A DNA stretch of 64,000 nt from Bordetella sp. FB-8 (lineage in GTDB: Bacteria; Pseudomonadota; Gammaproteobacteria; Burkholderiales; Burkholderiaceae_B). Of this stretch, positions 55,991 through 64,000 are shown in pieces. The translations under genes and the position numbers were made by a program. Within the stretch, counting starts at the first letter, position 1; every line of letters starts with the position of its first letter. Under the pieces are notes generated by a model. That model worked only from the letters and a program-made list of their open reading frames with translations. It searched no databases and was not told where the DNA came from. Location: assembly GCF_000382185.1 (NCBI RefSeq), contig NZ_KB907784.1, positions 2,992,633-3,056,632 of the forward strand. Direction: 5' to 3'.

Positions 55991-56917
55991 CTATTTGCTA
56001 TGGCTTACTATTTCCCGCGGTCGGGGTTGCGCCGTGGAGCGCCGCACCCCCGACCAGACGATGGCGGCGATCACGATCCCGCCGCCGGCCAGCATGCGCA
56101 GCGTAGGCTGCTGACCGAACAGTGCCCAGGCGAAAGCGATACCGTAGACCGGCTCGAGCGCGATCACCGTGCCGGCCGTGCTGGCCTTGAGTCCGACCAG
56201 GCTGGAAATGAAGAGGTAATGCGCCAGGCCGGTACAGAACACGCCCAGCATGGCCAGCCAGAACCAGTCCCATGCGGTGGCGCCGGCCAGCTGAGAGGCT
56301 GCGGGCAGCATGACCAGGCTGACCACCACGTTCTGCCAGCAGGCGACCTGGATCGGGTCCATGCGCACGGTGCTGCGGCGGTTGCACAAGGCCAGCAGGG
56401 CAAAGCACAGGCCCGACAGCACGCCCCAGCCCAGGCCCTCGGTGCCCTGGTTGGCGAAGTCGAAGGCGGGTGTCACCAGGATCAGGCCCAGGGTAACCAG
56501 CGCCACTGTCAGCCATTCGGCCTTGCGGGTGTGCTCTCGCAGCAGCACAGCCTCGAGCAGAATGGTGAAGGCCGGAAAGCTGGCAAAGCCCAGCGTGGCC
56601 ACGGCAATGCCGCCCGTCTTGACACCCTGGAAGAAGGTCACCCAGTGGGCGGCCAGCAGGCAGCCGGTAATGATCAATACGAAGAGCTGCGCGGGCGTGA
56701 GCACACCCAGCAATGGGCGGCGCTGCAGCCTACCGACGCAGATCAGGGTCAGCACTGCGCACAGCGCGCGTCCCAGCGTGATGGCCGATGCATCGGCCGT
56801 GATCAGGTGGCCGATTACGCCGACGATGCCAAAGCACAGGGCGACGACATGCACATACAAAAGGGCGCGGCCATGCGAGATGGGGGAGGAAGCAATAGGG
56901 GGATTCGAGCGTGCCAT
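55991..56917 (-). CDS. DMT superfamily transporter (EamA domains)
   Basis: 308 residues with about ten membrane segments forming two EamA repeats (LGFASFPAFTILLEAVLLRE; GTVIALEPVYGIAFAWALFGQ). Export of small metabolites is likely; substrate unknown. It lies upstream of, and on the same strand as, the MarR efflux operon. Confidence 0.9.
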   Translation of the reverse strand: MARSNPPIASSPISHGRALLYVHVVALCFGIVGVIGHLITADASAITLGRALCAVLTLICVGRLQRRPLLGVLTPAQLFVLIITGCLLAAHWVTFFQGVKTGGIAVATLGFASFPAFTILLEAVLLREHTRKAEWLTVALVTLGLILVTPAFDFANQGTEGLGWGVLSGLCFALLALCNRRSTVRMDPIQVACWQNVVVSLVMLPAASQLAGATAWDWFWLAMLGVFCTGLAHYLFISSLVGLKASTAGTVIALEPVYGIAFAWALFGQQPTLRMLAGGGIVIAAIVWSGVRRSTAQPRPREIVSHSK

Positions 56918-57014
56918 GCCGATCGGAGGAAAATGTGCCGGCGCGCCATCATCGGCGAGCCAAAGCTAAAATCATCTCACGAATTGCAGCGCCGATATGG
57001 CAAAGGAGACCCGC

Positions 57015-58001
57015 ATGGCCCGCACAGTCAAGGCAATCCAGATCGAACAGCATGGCGGCCCCGAAGTACTCAAGCTCGTGGACGTCGAACTGGCGCCGCC
57101 CGCGCCCGACGAGGTCACCGTCCGGCAGCATGCCGTGGGCCTGAACTTCATCGACATCTATTACCGCACCGGCCTGTATCCGCATCCCTTGCCGCACGGC
57201 CTGGGCAACGAGGGCGCCGGCGTGGTTCAAGCCGTCGGCTCCGCGGTCAGGCACCTGAAGGTGGGCGACCGCGTGGCCTATGCGCAGAGTCCGCTGGGCG
57301 CCTACGCCGAGGCGCGCAACGTGCCGGCATCGGTGCTGGTCAAGCTGCCCAAGGGCATCGGTTTCGACGATGCCGCGGCCATGATGCTCAAGGGTTTGAC
57401 GGTGCAGTACCTGTTTCGCCAGACCTATCGTCTGCAGGGCGGCGAGACCATCCTGTTCCATGCGGCCGCCGGCGGCGTGGGCCTGATCGCCTGCCAATGG
57501 GCCAAGGCCCTGGGCGTCAAGCTCATCGGCACGGTATCCAGCCCCGAGAAGGCCGAGCTGGCCATGAAGAACGGTGCCTGGAAGACCATCGACTATTCGC
57601 GCGAGAACATCGTCGAGCGCGTGATGGAGCTGACCAAGGGCAAGAAAGTGCCGGTGGTCTACGACGGGGTGGGCAAGGACACCTGGGAATCCTCGCTCGA
57701 CTGCATCGAGCCGCGCGGGCTGATGGTGAGCTTTGGCAACGCCTCCGGACCGGTCACGGGCGTGAACGTGGGCATACTCAGCCAGAAAGGCAGCCTGTAC
57801 CTGACGCGCCCGACCCTGGGCACGCACGTCAACACGCCCGAAAAACTCAAGTCCGCGTCGGACGAGCTGTTCGATCTGGTCCTGAAGAAAAAGATCAAGA
57901 TCGCCATTTCGCAGCGCTATCCGCTGGCGCAGGCCGGCCAGGCCCAGGCGGAACTGGCGGCGCGCAAGACCACGGGCGCCACGGTGCTCACGCTGGACTG
58001 A
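57015..58001 (+). CDS. qorA: NADPH:quinone oxidoreductase (zeta-crystallin type)
   Basis: 328 residues from ATG 57015, chosen because AAAGGAG lies just upstream; a Met six codons earlier lacks this. MDR family without zinc ligands; cofactor motif AAAGGVGLIACQWAKALG (in part) and the GLNFIDIYYRTGLYP segment typical of Qor. It reduces quinones one electron at a time. Confidence 0.93.
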   Translation: MARTVKAIQIEQHGGPEVLKLVDVELAPPAPDEVTVRQHAVGLNFIDIYYRTGLYPHPLPHGLGNEGAGVVQAVGSAVRHLKVGDRVAYAQSPLGAYAEARNVPASVLVKLPKGIGFDDAAAMMLKGLTVQYLFRQTYRLQGGETILFHAAAGGVGLIACQWAKALGVKLIGTVSSPEKAELAMKNGAWKTIDYSRENIVERVMELTKGKKVPVVYDGVGKDTWESSLDCIEPRGLMVSFGNASGPVTGVNVGILSQKGSLYLTRPTLGTHVNTPEKLKSASDELFDLVLKKKIKIAISQRYPLAQAGQAQAELAARKTTGATVLTLD

Positions 58002-58014
58002 CCGGAGCGAGGCG

Positions 58015-59097
58015 ATGGCGGTCTCCGTGGATCTTGCGCTGCTCGTCATCGCCAGGAACGAGGCGCAGGGCATCGCCCGTTGCCTGGAAAGCGCCAGGCC
58101 CCATGTCGGCAGGATGGTGGTGCTCGACACCGGTTCCACCGACGGCACCGTCGAGATCGCGCGAGCCTGCGGCGCCCAGGTGCATCAGGAGCCATGGCGC
58201 GACGATTTTTCCTGGGCGCGCAACCGGGCGCTCGAATTGGCCGACGCCGACTGGAGCCTCTTTCTCGACGCCGACGAGTGGATAGAAAGCGGCGGCGAGT
58301 CGCTGTCCCAGGCGGTGCTGGCGTCCGGGTCCAGGCTGGGCGCCGTCCTGGTCAGGAGCGACTTCACCCAGGGCGGCCTCGTGCAGCAGGCCGGTTCCTG
58401 GCTGACCCGGCTGCTTCCGCGCGGCGCCCGCTTCCAGGGGCGCGTGCATGAGCAGGTCGTCGCCGACCTGCCCAGGCAGCGCCTGTCGTTGGTGGTTGGC
58501 CATTCAGGCTATCAGCCCCAGGCCATGCTGGCCAAGCGCGGACGCAATCGGGCCTTGCTGCTGCAGGAACTCGCGTCGCAACCCGAACATCCCTACGTCC
58601 TCTACCAATTGGGCAAGGACTGCGAGGTTTCCGGAGAGCTGGCGCCAGCCTGCGACCATTATCTCAAGGCCGGCGCGGCCTGTCCCGAGAGCGCGCCGTA
58701 CGCCCACGACCTGCATGTGCGCCTGCTCTATTGCCTGGGCAAGTCCGGCCGCCTGGACGATGCGCTCGTCCTGGCCGCGGACATGATGGAGCGCTGGCGC
58801 GGTTCGCCCGATTTCTTTTTTATCGTGGGCAATTTGTTCCTGGACCGGGCCATCGCGCATCCGCAAACCGCGTCGTCCGAATCCCTGCCCATGGTCGAGC
58901 AGGCCTGGCTGCGTTGCCTGTCCCTCGGCGAGTGTCCCGATCTGGAGGGTAGTGTCGCGGGGCGGGGCAGTTTTCTCGCCGCGCATAATCTGGCGGTGCT
59001 CTACGAAGGGCTGGGCCGCAAGGACGAGGCCGGTCGCTATGCGCAGTTGGCCGCGCAGATGCGGGCCGCACAACAGGGCGGATCCGGGTCGCGGTAG
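58015..59097 (+). CDS. Family 2 glycosyltransferase with TPR-like C-terminal region
   Basis: 360 residues. GT-A signatures: LLVIARNEAQGIARCLES, LDTGSTDGT and the metal-binding LDADEW. The C-terminal half (about 190-350) is helical with TPR-like repeats. No membrane segment. It starts 13 bases after qorA with GGAG upstream. Acceptor unknown; similar proteins decorate lipopolysaccharide or peptides. Confidence 0.88.
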   Translation: MAVSVDLALLVIARNEAQGIARCLESARPHVGRMVVLDTGSTDGTVEIARACGAQVHQEPWRDDFSWARNRALELADADWSLFLDADEWIESGGESLSQAVLASGSRLGAVLVRSDFTQGGLVQQAGSWLTRLLPRGARFQGRVHEQVVADLPRQRLSLVVGHSGYQPQAMLAKRGRNRALLLQELASQPEHPYVLYQLGKDCEVSGELAPACDHYLKAGAACPESAPYAHDLHVRLLYCLGKSGRLDDALVLAADMMERWRGSPDFFFIVGNLFLDRAIAHPQTASSESLPMVEQAWLRCLSLGECPDLEGSVAGRGSFLAAHNLAVLYEGLGRKDEAGRYAQLAAQMRAAQQGGSGSR

Positions 59098-59127
59098 CCA
59101 GCACTTGAACACGCGCGGGAGAAACCA

Positions 59128-59766
59128 ATGAGCGCACTGATCGCAGTCTTGAGCATCGCCGGCGCCCTGTGCCTGGGGGCCATGAGTCCGGGCCCCAGTT
59201 TCGTGCTGGTCGCCCGTACGGCTGTCGGGACGTCCCGGCGCGACGGCATGGCCACGGCGCTGGGCATGGGCGTGGGCGGCGTGGTGTTCAGCGTCCTGGC
59301 TCTTGCGGGGCTCTACACCGTTCTTTCCATGGTTGCTTGGCTGTATGCGGCCCTGAAGATCGGGGGCGGCCTCTACCTGCTCTTCCTGGCCGTGAAGATA
59401 TGGCGCGGCGCCCGCCAGCCTTTTGCCTTCGACCAGGGCATCCCTGCGCAAAGGTCGGGTGCCAAGCCTGCCTTCTGGGTCGGCCTTGCCACGCAGCTGA
59501 GCAACCCCAAGACGGCCATCGTCTACGGCAGCGTCTTCGTTTCGCTGCTGCCGCAGCATCCGCCGGCCTGGTGCTATGCCGCCCTGCCTGCCATCGTGTT
59601 CACGATCGAAGCCGGGTGGTATACAGTGGTCGCCCTGTGCTTTTCCAGTCAGCGTCCGCGCAGCCTTTATCTTCGGGCCAAGGCCTGGATCGATCGCCTC
59701 TCGGCCGGCGTCATCGCGGCGCTGGGCCTGCGCCTGATCCTGACAGCCGGCAAGTCCGGCATCTGA
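59128..59766 (+). CDS. LysE/RhtB family amino-acid exporter
   Basis: 212 residues, six predicted membrane segments, with the family motif MSPGPSFVLVARTA near the N-terminus and the LSNPKTAIVYGSVF loop. GGGAGA precedes the start. Exports an amino acid such as lysine, threonine or homoserine; which one is unknown. Ends one base before the converging yfaP stop. Confidence 0.92.
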   Translation: MSALIAVLSIAGALCLGAMSPGPSFVLVARTAVGTSRRDGMATALGMGVGGVVFSVLALAGLYTVLSMVAWLYAALKIGGGLYLLFLAVKIWRGARQPFAFDQGIPAQRSGAKPAFWVGLATQLSNPKTAIVYGSVFVSLLPQHPPAWCYAALPAIVFTIEAGWYTVVALCFSSQRPRSLYLRAKAWIDRLSAGVIAALGLRLILTAGKSGI

Positions 59767-59767
59767 C

Positions 59768-60550
59768 TCAATTGCCCATCACGAAACGCTTGACCAGCAC
59801 GGTTTCGCCCGGCCTGCGCATGGGCACCGTGAAGGTCTCGATCTTTTCGTCCGGCGTGCCCTCGTCGGTGATGACATTGACCTGCGCCATGGTCAGGAAT
59901 TGGTCGCTATTGCCGTTGTTGGCGAAGTAATTCACGTAGATGAGGTAAGTGCCGGCCTCAGGCGAGGGGTTCGAGTAGATCTCGGGGCCGAAACCCGTGG
60001 TCACGTCCACATCGAGCGCACCGCCGTTGGGCGACACGCGCTCGCCGTAGTAGGTGTGCGTGCCGTCGGGAGAAATGATGTGCAGATCCAGGTCGGTGTT
60101 GTCGGTATCCCAGCCCAGCACCACGCGCAGGCGCGGCTTGATCTTGCCCGCGTAGGCGTCGTAGAACTGGACGCGCTTGTGAGTGCCGTCCGGCGTGATC
60201 AGCTCGACGCCGTTGCTGCCCGAATCGAAGGCGTAGGGGCGTGAGAATCGGCCGTCTTCCTCGATGCGCTGCGGCATGGCGATGCCGTTGACCACCAGCG
60301 TGCCGACCGAGACGGCCGGTTTGCTTTTGGGATTGGCCTTGATGCTGCCTGCGATCATGGCCAGGCGGGATTGGTCTTCGGGCGTATTGACCACCGACGC
60401 GGGGTAGTGGACCTCCTGCGTATAGCGTTCCTTGTCGCCGGCGCTGTTGCGCCAGCCGTTCAGCGGCGCCTCGAAGGTGACGGTTTCGGCACGGGCCCAG
60501 CTCGCGGCGCAGGCGGCCGCCAGGCACAGGATCATGGCGAGTGTTTTCAT
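59768..60550 (-). CDS. yfaP: YfaP family secreted protein (DUF2135)
   Basis: 260 residues with a signal peptide (cleavage near ARAE). The central-C-terminal DUF2135 domain is clear: RVVLGWDTDNTDLDLHI, SPDGTHTYYGERVSPNGG (in part) and PEAGTYLIYVNYF. GAGGAG precedes the start. It is the last gene of a yfaS-yfaQ-yfaP operon, 33 bases after yfaQ. Function unknown; periplasmic. Confidence 0.9.
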   Translation of the reverse strand: MKTLAMILCLAAACAASWARAETVTFEAPLNGWRNSAGDKERYTQEVHYPASVVNTPEDQSRLAMIAGSIKANPKSKPAVSVGTLVVNGIAMPQRIEEDGRFSRPYAFDSGSNGVELITPDGTHKRVQFYDAYAGKIKPRLRVVLGWDTDNTDLDLHIISPDGTHTYYGERVSPNGGALDVDVTTGFGPEIYSNPSPEAGTYLIYVNYFANNGNSDQFLTMAQVNVITDEGTPDEKIETFTVPMRRPGETVLVKRFVMGN

Positions 60551-60583
60551 GCGTGGCTCCTCTTGGCGTTGGCAGGCGCCGGT

Positions 60584-62272
60584 TCAGTTCTCGGTGCGCA
60601 TCAACCAGCGCGCCGTGCGTTCGATGAAGGCCTCGTCCACGCCGCGCGGATGATGCTCGAACGCCAGGTGCAGGTATTCGTGCGTGAGCGCGATGCGGTC
60701 TTCTTCCGTGTCCAGGCGATAGATGTAGACGCGGTTGCGGCCCGCGTCCGCATAGGGGCGCCCGGTGGTCGCTTCGCAGACGGCTGGCAGGGGCGGGGTT
60801 TCGTAGCCGGCCTGGCCGGCCAATTGCCGCGCCCAGACAGGCGCTTCGCGGCGCAACCAGTCGTCGGCGCCGACCACGGACAGGCAATCGCCCGCCAGCG
60901 GGCTCATGAACGAGGTCAGCGTCGCCTTGGGCCAGATGGCCGCGAGGATGGTGTCGAACGTGGCGCCGCGCTGCGCCGCTCTTTTTGCGGCCAGCCAGCT
61001 CATCTGGTTGGGCGCGGCCTGGTCCAGGCGAAACTGCACCGGCGCGCCCGCCAGGACCAGGCCGTCCGTAAAGTCGGCGGCGGCGCGCGCAGCCGCGCTG
61101 GGCGGTCGCGGCAGGACACGCTGCGTGCGGCTGCTGTCGTCGATGAGATAGCAGCCGCGCTTGCGGCCCGCCTGCTGCACCAGGTAGCTGCGGGCCACGA
61201 CGGCCAGCGCGCGGGCCGCTTCGGGCTGACGGGTATCGCCTTCGCGCTGCACGACCCGCGCCACATAGTCGTTCAGGCCGAAGCGCCCGGTGATCCGCGG
61301 CCGGCTCTCTTCGCCGGGATCCAGCCACAGCTCGCCGCGGCTGACTATCGGCAGTCGGTGGCCGTTCTCGAACACGACGGTGTAGTCGCCTCGCAGCGGC
61401 ATGGGGGGGGTGGCCTTGCCGCCGCTTATCCCCGGCCCCAGCACCTTGCGTATGGGGTAGCGGGCGAAGAAATCCACCGACACGCAGGCTCCGTCATCGG
61501 GAACCGGCGTATGCGCGATCCTCGGCGCCAGGCGCGGCGCGGCGTCGATGAGCACGTTGCGGCTGCCGCCCGGGCCGCCCAGCCATACCGGCGTGCCGTC
61601 GGCCAGCCAGCCGGCCGCGCCGCCCCGGTAGCCGCCCGAGGCGGTCGGCATGGTCCAGGTCTTCACGCGTAGCAGGCTGCCGTAATACGCCACGGCGCCT
61701 TCGCCGTGGCCGCTGGTGACGACCGACACCAGCGTGTTTGCGGTCGCGTCGCGCGTGCGCGCAGGGATGCTGGCCAGGGCCTGCAGCAGGCTGGCGACCG
61801 GCACCCGGCGGTCGGGTGTCAGTCCATGCAGGTCGGCCAGCCACGCCGGCGCCTTGCGCGCCTGCCAGTACTTGCGCCAACCCGCAGGGTCCAGACGCAG
61901 GCGCGCCGGATCGAAGAACAGGCCGCAGGACTGGATCAGCGCGTGATCGCGATCGATGCTGCCGCCCGCGGTGCAGCAGTACACCTCCTGCGTGTCGTTG
62001 CCGCCGCAGTGGTAGTCGGGGGCCTCGATATTGCGGTCGACCAGGTAAGCGTAGACGAAAAGCTTCCAGACGCTGCCCAGCGGCGTTTGCAGGGTGCCGG
62101 GCAGGGCCGCCTGCGCGCCGGCGCGGCTCCCGGGCGCGTCCAGCGTCCACAGGTGCGCAGCGCCGCCGCTCAGCCATGCGTAGCGCGTGGGCGTCGCCGC
62201 GCGCGCCGCCGGTGCGGCGAGCGCGATCGCCAGGGCGATCGGCACTGCGCACGAGGTCCACGGTTTGCGCAT
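60584..62272 (-). CDS. yfaQ: YfaQ family protein (DUF2300), apparent composite cell-wall-type protein
   Basis: 562 residues with a signal peptide (cleavage near ARAA). N-terminal third: SVWK at 67-70 (SxxK-like), SCG at 115-117 and KTWT at 204-207 occur in the order of penicillin-binding protein motifs. Middle (about 295-455): NDYVARVVQ, ARALAVVARSYL and CYLIDDSSRTQRV resemble SpoIID-type proteins. C-terminal: HEYLH (531-535), a zinc HExxH motif. Placement between yfaS and yfaP supports the name. Enzymatic activity is inference. Confidence 0.85.
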   Translation of the reverse strand: MRKPWTSCAVPIALAIALAAPAARAATPTRYAWLSGGAAHLWTLDAPGSRAGAQAALPGTLQTPLGSVWKLFVYAYLVDRNIEAPDYHCGGNDTQEVYCCTAGGSIDRDHALIQSCGLFFDPARLRLDPAGWRKYWQARKAPAWLADLHGLTPDRRVPVASLLQALASIPARTRDATANTLVSVVTSGHGEGAVAYYGSLLRVKTWTMPTASGGYRGGAAGWLADGTPVWLGGPGGSRNVLIDAAPRLAPRIAHTPVPDDGACVSVDFFARYPIRKVLGPGISGGKATPPMPLRGDYTVVFENGHRLPIVSRGELWLDPGEESRPRITGRFGLNDYVARVVQREGDTRQPEAARALAVVARSYLVQQAGRKRGCYLIDDSSRTQRVLPRPPSAAARAAADFTDGLVLAGAPVQFRLDQAAPNQMSWLAAKRAAQRGATFDTILAAIWPKATLTSFMSPLAGDCLSVVGADDWLRREAPVWARQLAGQAGYETPPLPAVCEATTGRPYADAGRNRVYIYRLDTEEDRIALTHEYLHLAFEHHPRGVDEAFIERTARWLMRTEN

Positions 62273-62285
62273 TGTCCGCCCCGCG

Positions 62286-64000
62286 CTATCGGACCGTCAG
62301 CGTCGAAAGATGGTCGCTGCGGCCGCCCTCGTAGGCCTGATCCTGCGGCTGGTACATGCGGAAGTAGCGCGCGGGTGGCAGCCGGAAGGTACCGGGCAGG
62401 GAGAAGCGCACGAGCTGGCGCAGCACCATGGGTTTGGCGAGCAGCGGCACGGGCTGGTGATAGCTCAGGTCGCCCATCTCATACGTCGCCGCGCGTTCGA
62501 AGGGTTGCGGATCGGGCTTGTCCGAACCGGGCAATCCGGCAATGCCGACGCCCCAGCTGGTTGCCTCGACCGAGCCGCCCGGAGGCAGCGGCACTTCCAG
62601 CAGGCCGTAGTGCAGCGCGGTCCGGTCCTGCGGCGTCAGCGTCACCTGATCGACATAGAGCGCGTTGCTGTCCAGCGCTTCTCCCGGCGCCACCAGATGG
62701 GCGGCGAAGGTGCCGCGCGTGGCCTCCTTGTCCTGATCGGCCTTGGGAGCGATAGGGTCCAGGCGGAAGAGCGCGCGCTCGATCCTGACCGGCAGCTCGC
62801 TGGCCGAGGGCGCCGCGCTGCGATAGGAAACCCAGGCCGTGAATCCCGACTGCGGGTTGCCGACGTCGACGGCCTGCGGCAGGGTTTTGCCTTGCCAGCG
62901 CCAGTCGGCCGCGCCTGTCGGCGACAGCGCCATGGTCCATGTGCCGCCGCTGGACGTGGGCACCGGCGACAGCGCCGCCGTCTGCGGTTTCATGGCCGCA
63001 CGCAGCCACAGCAGCGTGAGGGAGCGATCGATGGTGGCCTGCGCAGCGCCGCTGCGGGCGAGGATGTCGCCGGCATCGAGTCCGGACGCGGCGGGGCTGC
63101 CGACCATCAGCAACAGGCTTTGCGCCAGCGGCAGTTTGCTGGCCGCCAGTCCGGCGCCGGCGCGCGCGGCCAGCTCATTGAAGCCGGCAGGCAGGACCGC
63201 GCTGGTCGAACGGGCCGTCCAGGCCGCCAGCACGATGGCGGCATCGCGCCCCAGCGCGGAATCCGGCGCGGAAAAGATCAGGCTGTCGCCGCTCGAGGCC
63301 ACATTGTCCGCCGGGACATGCACCGCATCGCCGGCCTTGGCGGCCGGCTGCCCCGCGCGCGCGAGCTGCTCGGCCACGCCGGTCAGCGGCGTGGCCACGG
63401 GCAGGCCCATCTGCTGTAGCAGCCACAGCGTCAACACCCGTTGCAGCAGGGGATCGTCCGCGCTGGCATCGCGGTAGATGTCCAGCGCGCGCTGCCAGTT
63501 CGACGTCGGCAGCGTCACGCCCAGGCTGTCGGCCGCCAGTTTGTCTGCGTAGTAGGCATAGGCCGTGAGGAAGGCGTCGCCCTTGGCGCCGCCGTCGCCC
63601 CACCAGCCGAAGGTCCCGTTAAAGCCCGCCAGCAGGGCGAGCCGCTGCCGCTGGTCGCGCAGGCGCGTCTCGATGCTTTGGACCACCTTCGAACTCGACG
63701 CCGAGGGGTCGGTCCTGAGCAGGGTTTCGTGTGCCAGCGCGAGCGGGATCAGCCGGCTGGAGGTCTGTTCGGTACAACCGTAAGGGTAGGCGATCAGATC
63801 GTCGGCCACGCGCGCGAACTGGCTGGCATCGCTGGCGACAAAACGCAGATGCACGTCATACGCGTCGGCCTGCGGGAAGCTCAGGGCGTCCGAGGCCGCA
63901 GCCAGCGGCACCAGCAATTGATGATCCTGCGGCCAGCCCATGGGCTCGAGCCGTATCGGCGTCTGCAGGCGATCCACCTGCCTGCCGCCGACGGCCAGTG
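62286..64000 (-). CDS. yfaS: Bacterial alpha-2-macroglobulin (YfaS context), C-terminal part
   Basis: The frame is open to the window edge (571+ residues visible); the N-terminal MG domains and bait region lie outside. The visible part holds the thioester motif YPYGCTEQ (Cys codon 63774-63776), the alpha-toroid thioester domain (GTFGWWGDGG, FLTAYAYYA) and the C-terminal domain. Bacterial alpha-2-macroglobulins trap attacking proteases in the periplasm. It lies 13 bases before yfaQ. Confidence 0.92.
   Translation of the reverse strand, partial: LAVGGRQVDRLQTPIRLEPMGWPQDHQLLVPLAAASDALSFPQADAYDVHLRFVASDASQFARVADDLIAYPYGCTEQTSSRLIPLALAHETLLRTDPSASSSKVVQSIETRLRDQRQRLALLAGFNGTFGWWGDGGAKGDAFLTAYAYYADKLAADSLGVTLPTSNWQRALDIYRDASADDPLLQRVLTLWLLQQMGLPVATPLTGVAEQLARAGQPAAKAGDAVHVPADNVASSGDSLIFSAPDSALGRDAAIVLAAWTARSTSAVLPAGFNELAARAGAGLAASKLPLAQSLLLMVGSPAASGLDAGDILARSGAAQATIDRSLTLLWLRAAMKPQTAALSPVPTSSGGTWTMALSPTGAADWRWQGKTLPQAVDVGNPQSGFTAWVSYRSAAPSASELPVRIERALFRLDPIAPKADQDKEATRGTFAAHLVAPGEALDSNALYVDQVTLTPQDRTALHYGLLEVPLPPGGSVEATSWGVGIAGLPGSDKPDPQPFERAATYEMGDLSYHQPVPLLAKPMVLRQLVRFSLPGTFRLPPARYFRMYQPQDQAYEGGRSDHLSTLTVR

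Noticed and set aside
56000..58285. Plus-strand open frame of 761 codons over the DMT exporter and quinone reductase
   Set aside because: It crosses two well-supported genes in wrong frames and shows no motif.

Overview
The window is GC-rich bacterial chromosome, most likely from Burkholderiales, family Alcaligenaceae (a Bordetella/Achromobacter relative). The pointers are the housekeeping run yebC-purD-hemF-nadD-rsfS-rlmH-maf, a polyhydroxyalkanoate (PHA) cluster with bdhA and a patatin, and the type of efflux, Kup and amino-acid uptake genes. This is inference from gene content and order; no search was run. No rRNA, tRNA, CRISPR array or prophage was seen. The only mobile element is one 827-bp IS5-family insertion sequence.

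Left part (1-15 kb): the end of an aldehyde dehydrogenase gene, a DUF779 frame that runs without a stop into a zinc alcohol dehydrogenase, and a three-gene signalling set (PAS/GAF histidine kinase, single-domain receiver, receiver-PAS-GAF-GGDEF-EAL protein). These converge on a pstS-pstC-pstA phosphate uptake set with no pstB beside it, preceded by a second GGDEF-EAL gene and a ketopantoate reductase-like gene.

15-27 kb: an AraC regulator and a broken DMT exporter, the IS element inserted just before a thioesterase gene, a divergent XRE regulator/SDR pair, a polar amino-acid ABC transporter, and a sulfate assimilation operon (TauE/SafE permease, cysH of the APS-reductase type, cysD, cysN). 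An acetoacetate decarboxylase gene follows with a clear terminator.

27-41 kb: a methyl-accepting chemotaxis protein and an AraC regulator in a less GC-rich patch; the PHA cluster (phasin and phaC leftward; 3-hydroxybutyrate dehydrogenase and patatin rightward); kup; an orphan periplasmic binding protein; a decayed small gene; and a MarR regulator translationally coupled to a CLC chloride channel.

41-50 kb: a long leftward run from yebC to maf continues into a membrane diguanylate cyclase followed at once by two amino-acid-type periplasmic binding proteins, with no permease or ATPase. This is a candidate ligand-sensing c-di-GMP module. A 131-bp near-perfect nested palindrome interrupts the run between rsfS and rlmH.

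50-64 kb: hydroxypyruvate reductase, a MarR-controlled tripartite EmrAB/NodT-type efflux operon, a DMT exporter, quinone oxidoreductase, a glycosyltransferase, a LysE exporter, and a yfaS-yfaQ-yfaP operon. Its alpha-2-macroglobulin keeps an intact thioester motif, and its YfaQ protein appears to combine penicillin-binding-protein-like, SpoIID-like and HExxH signatures.
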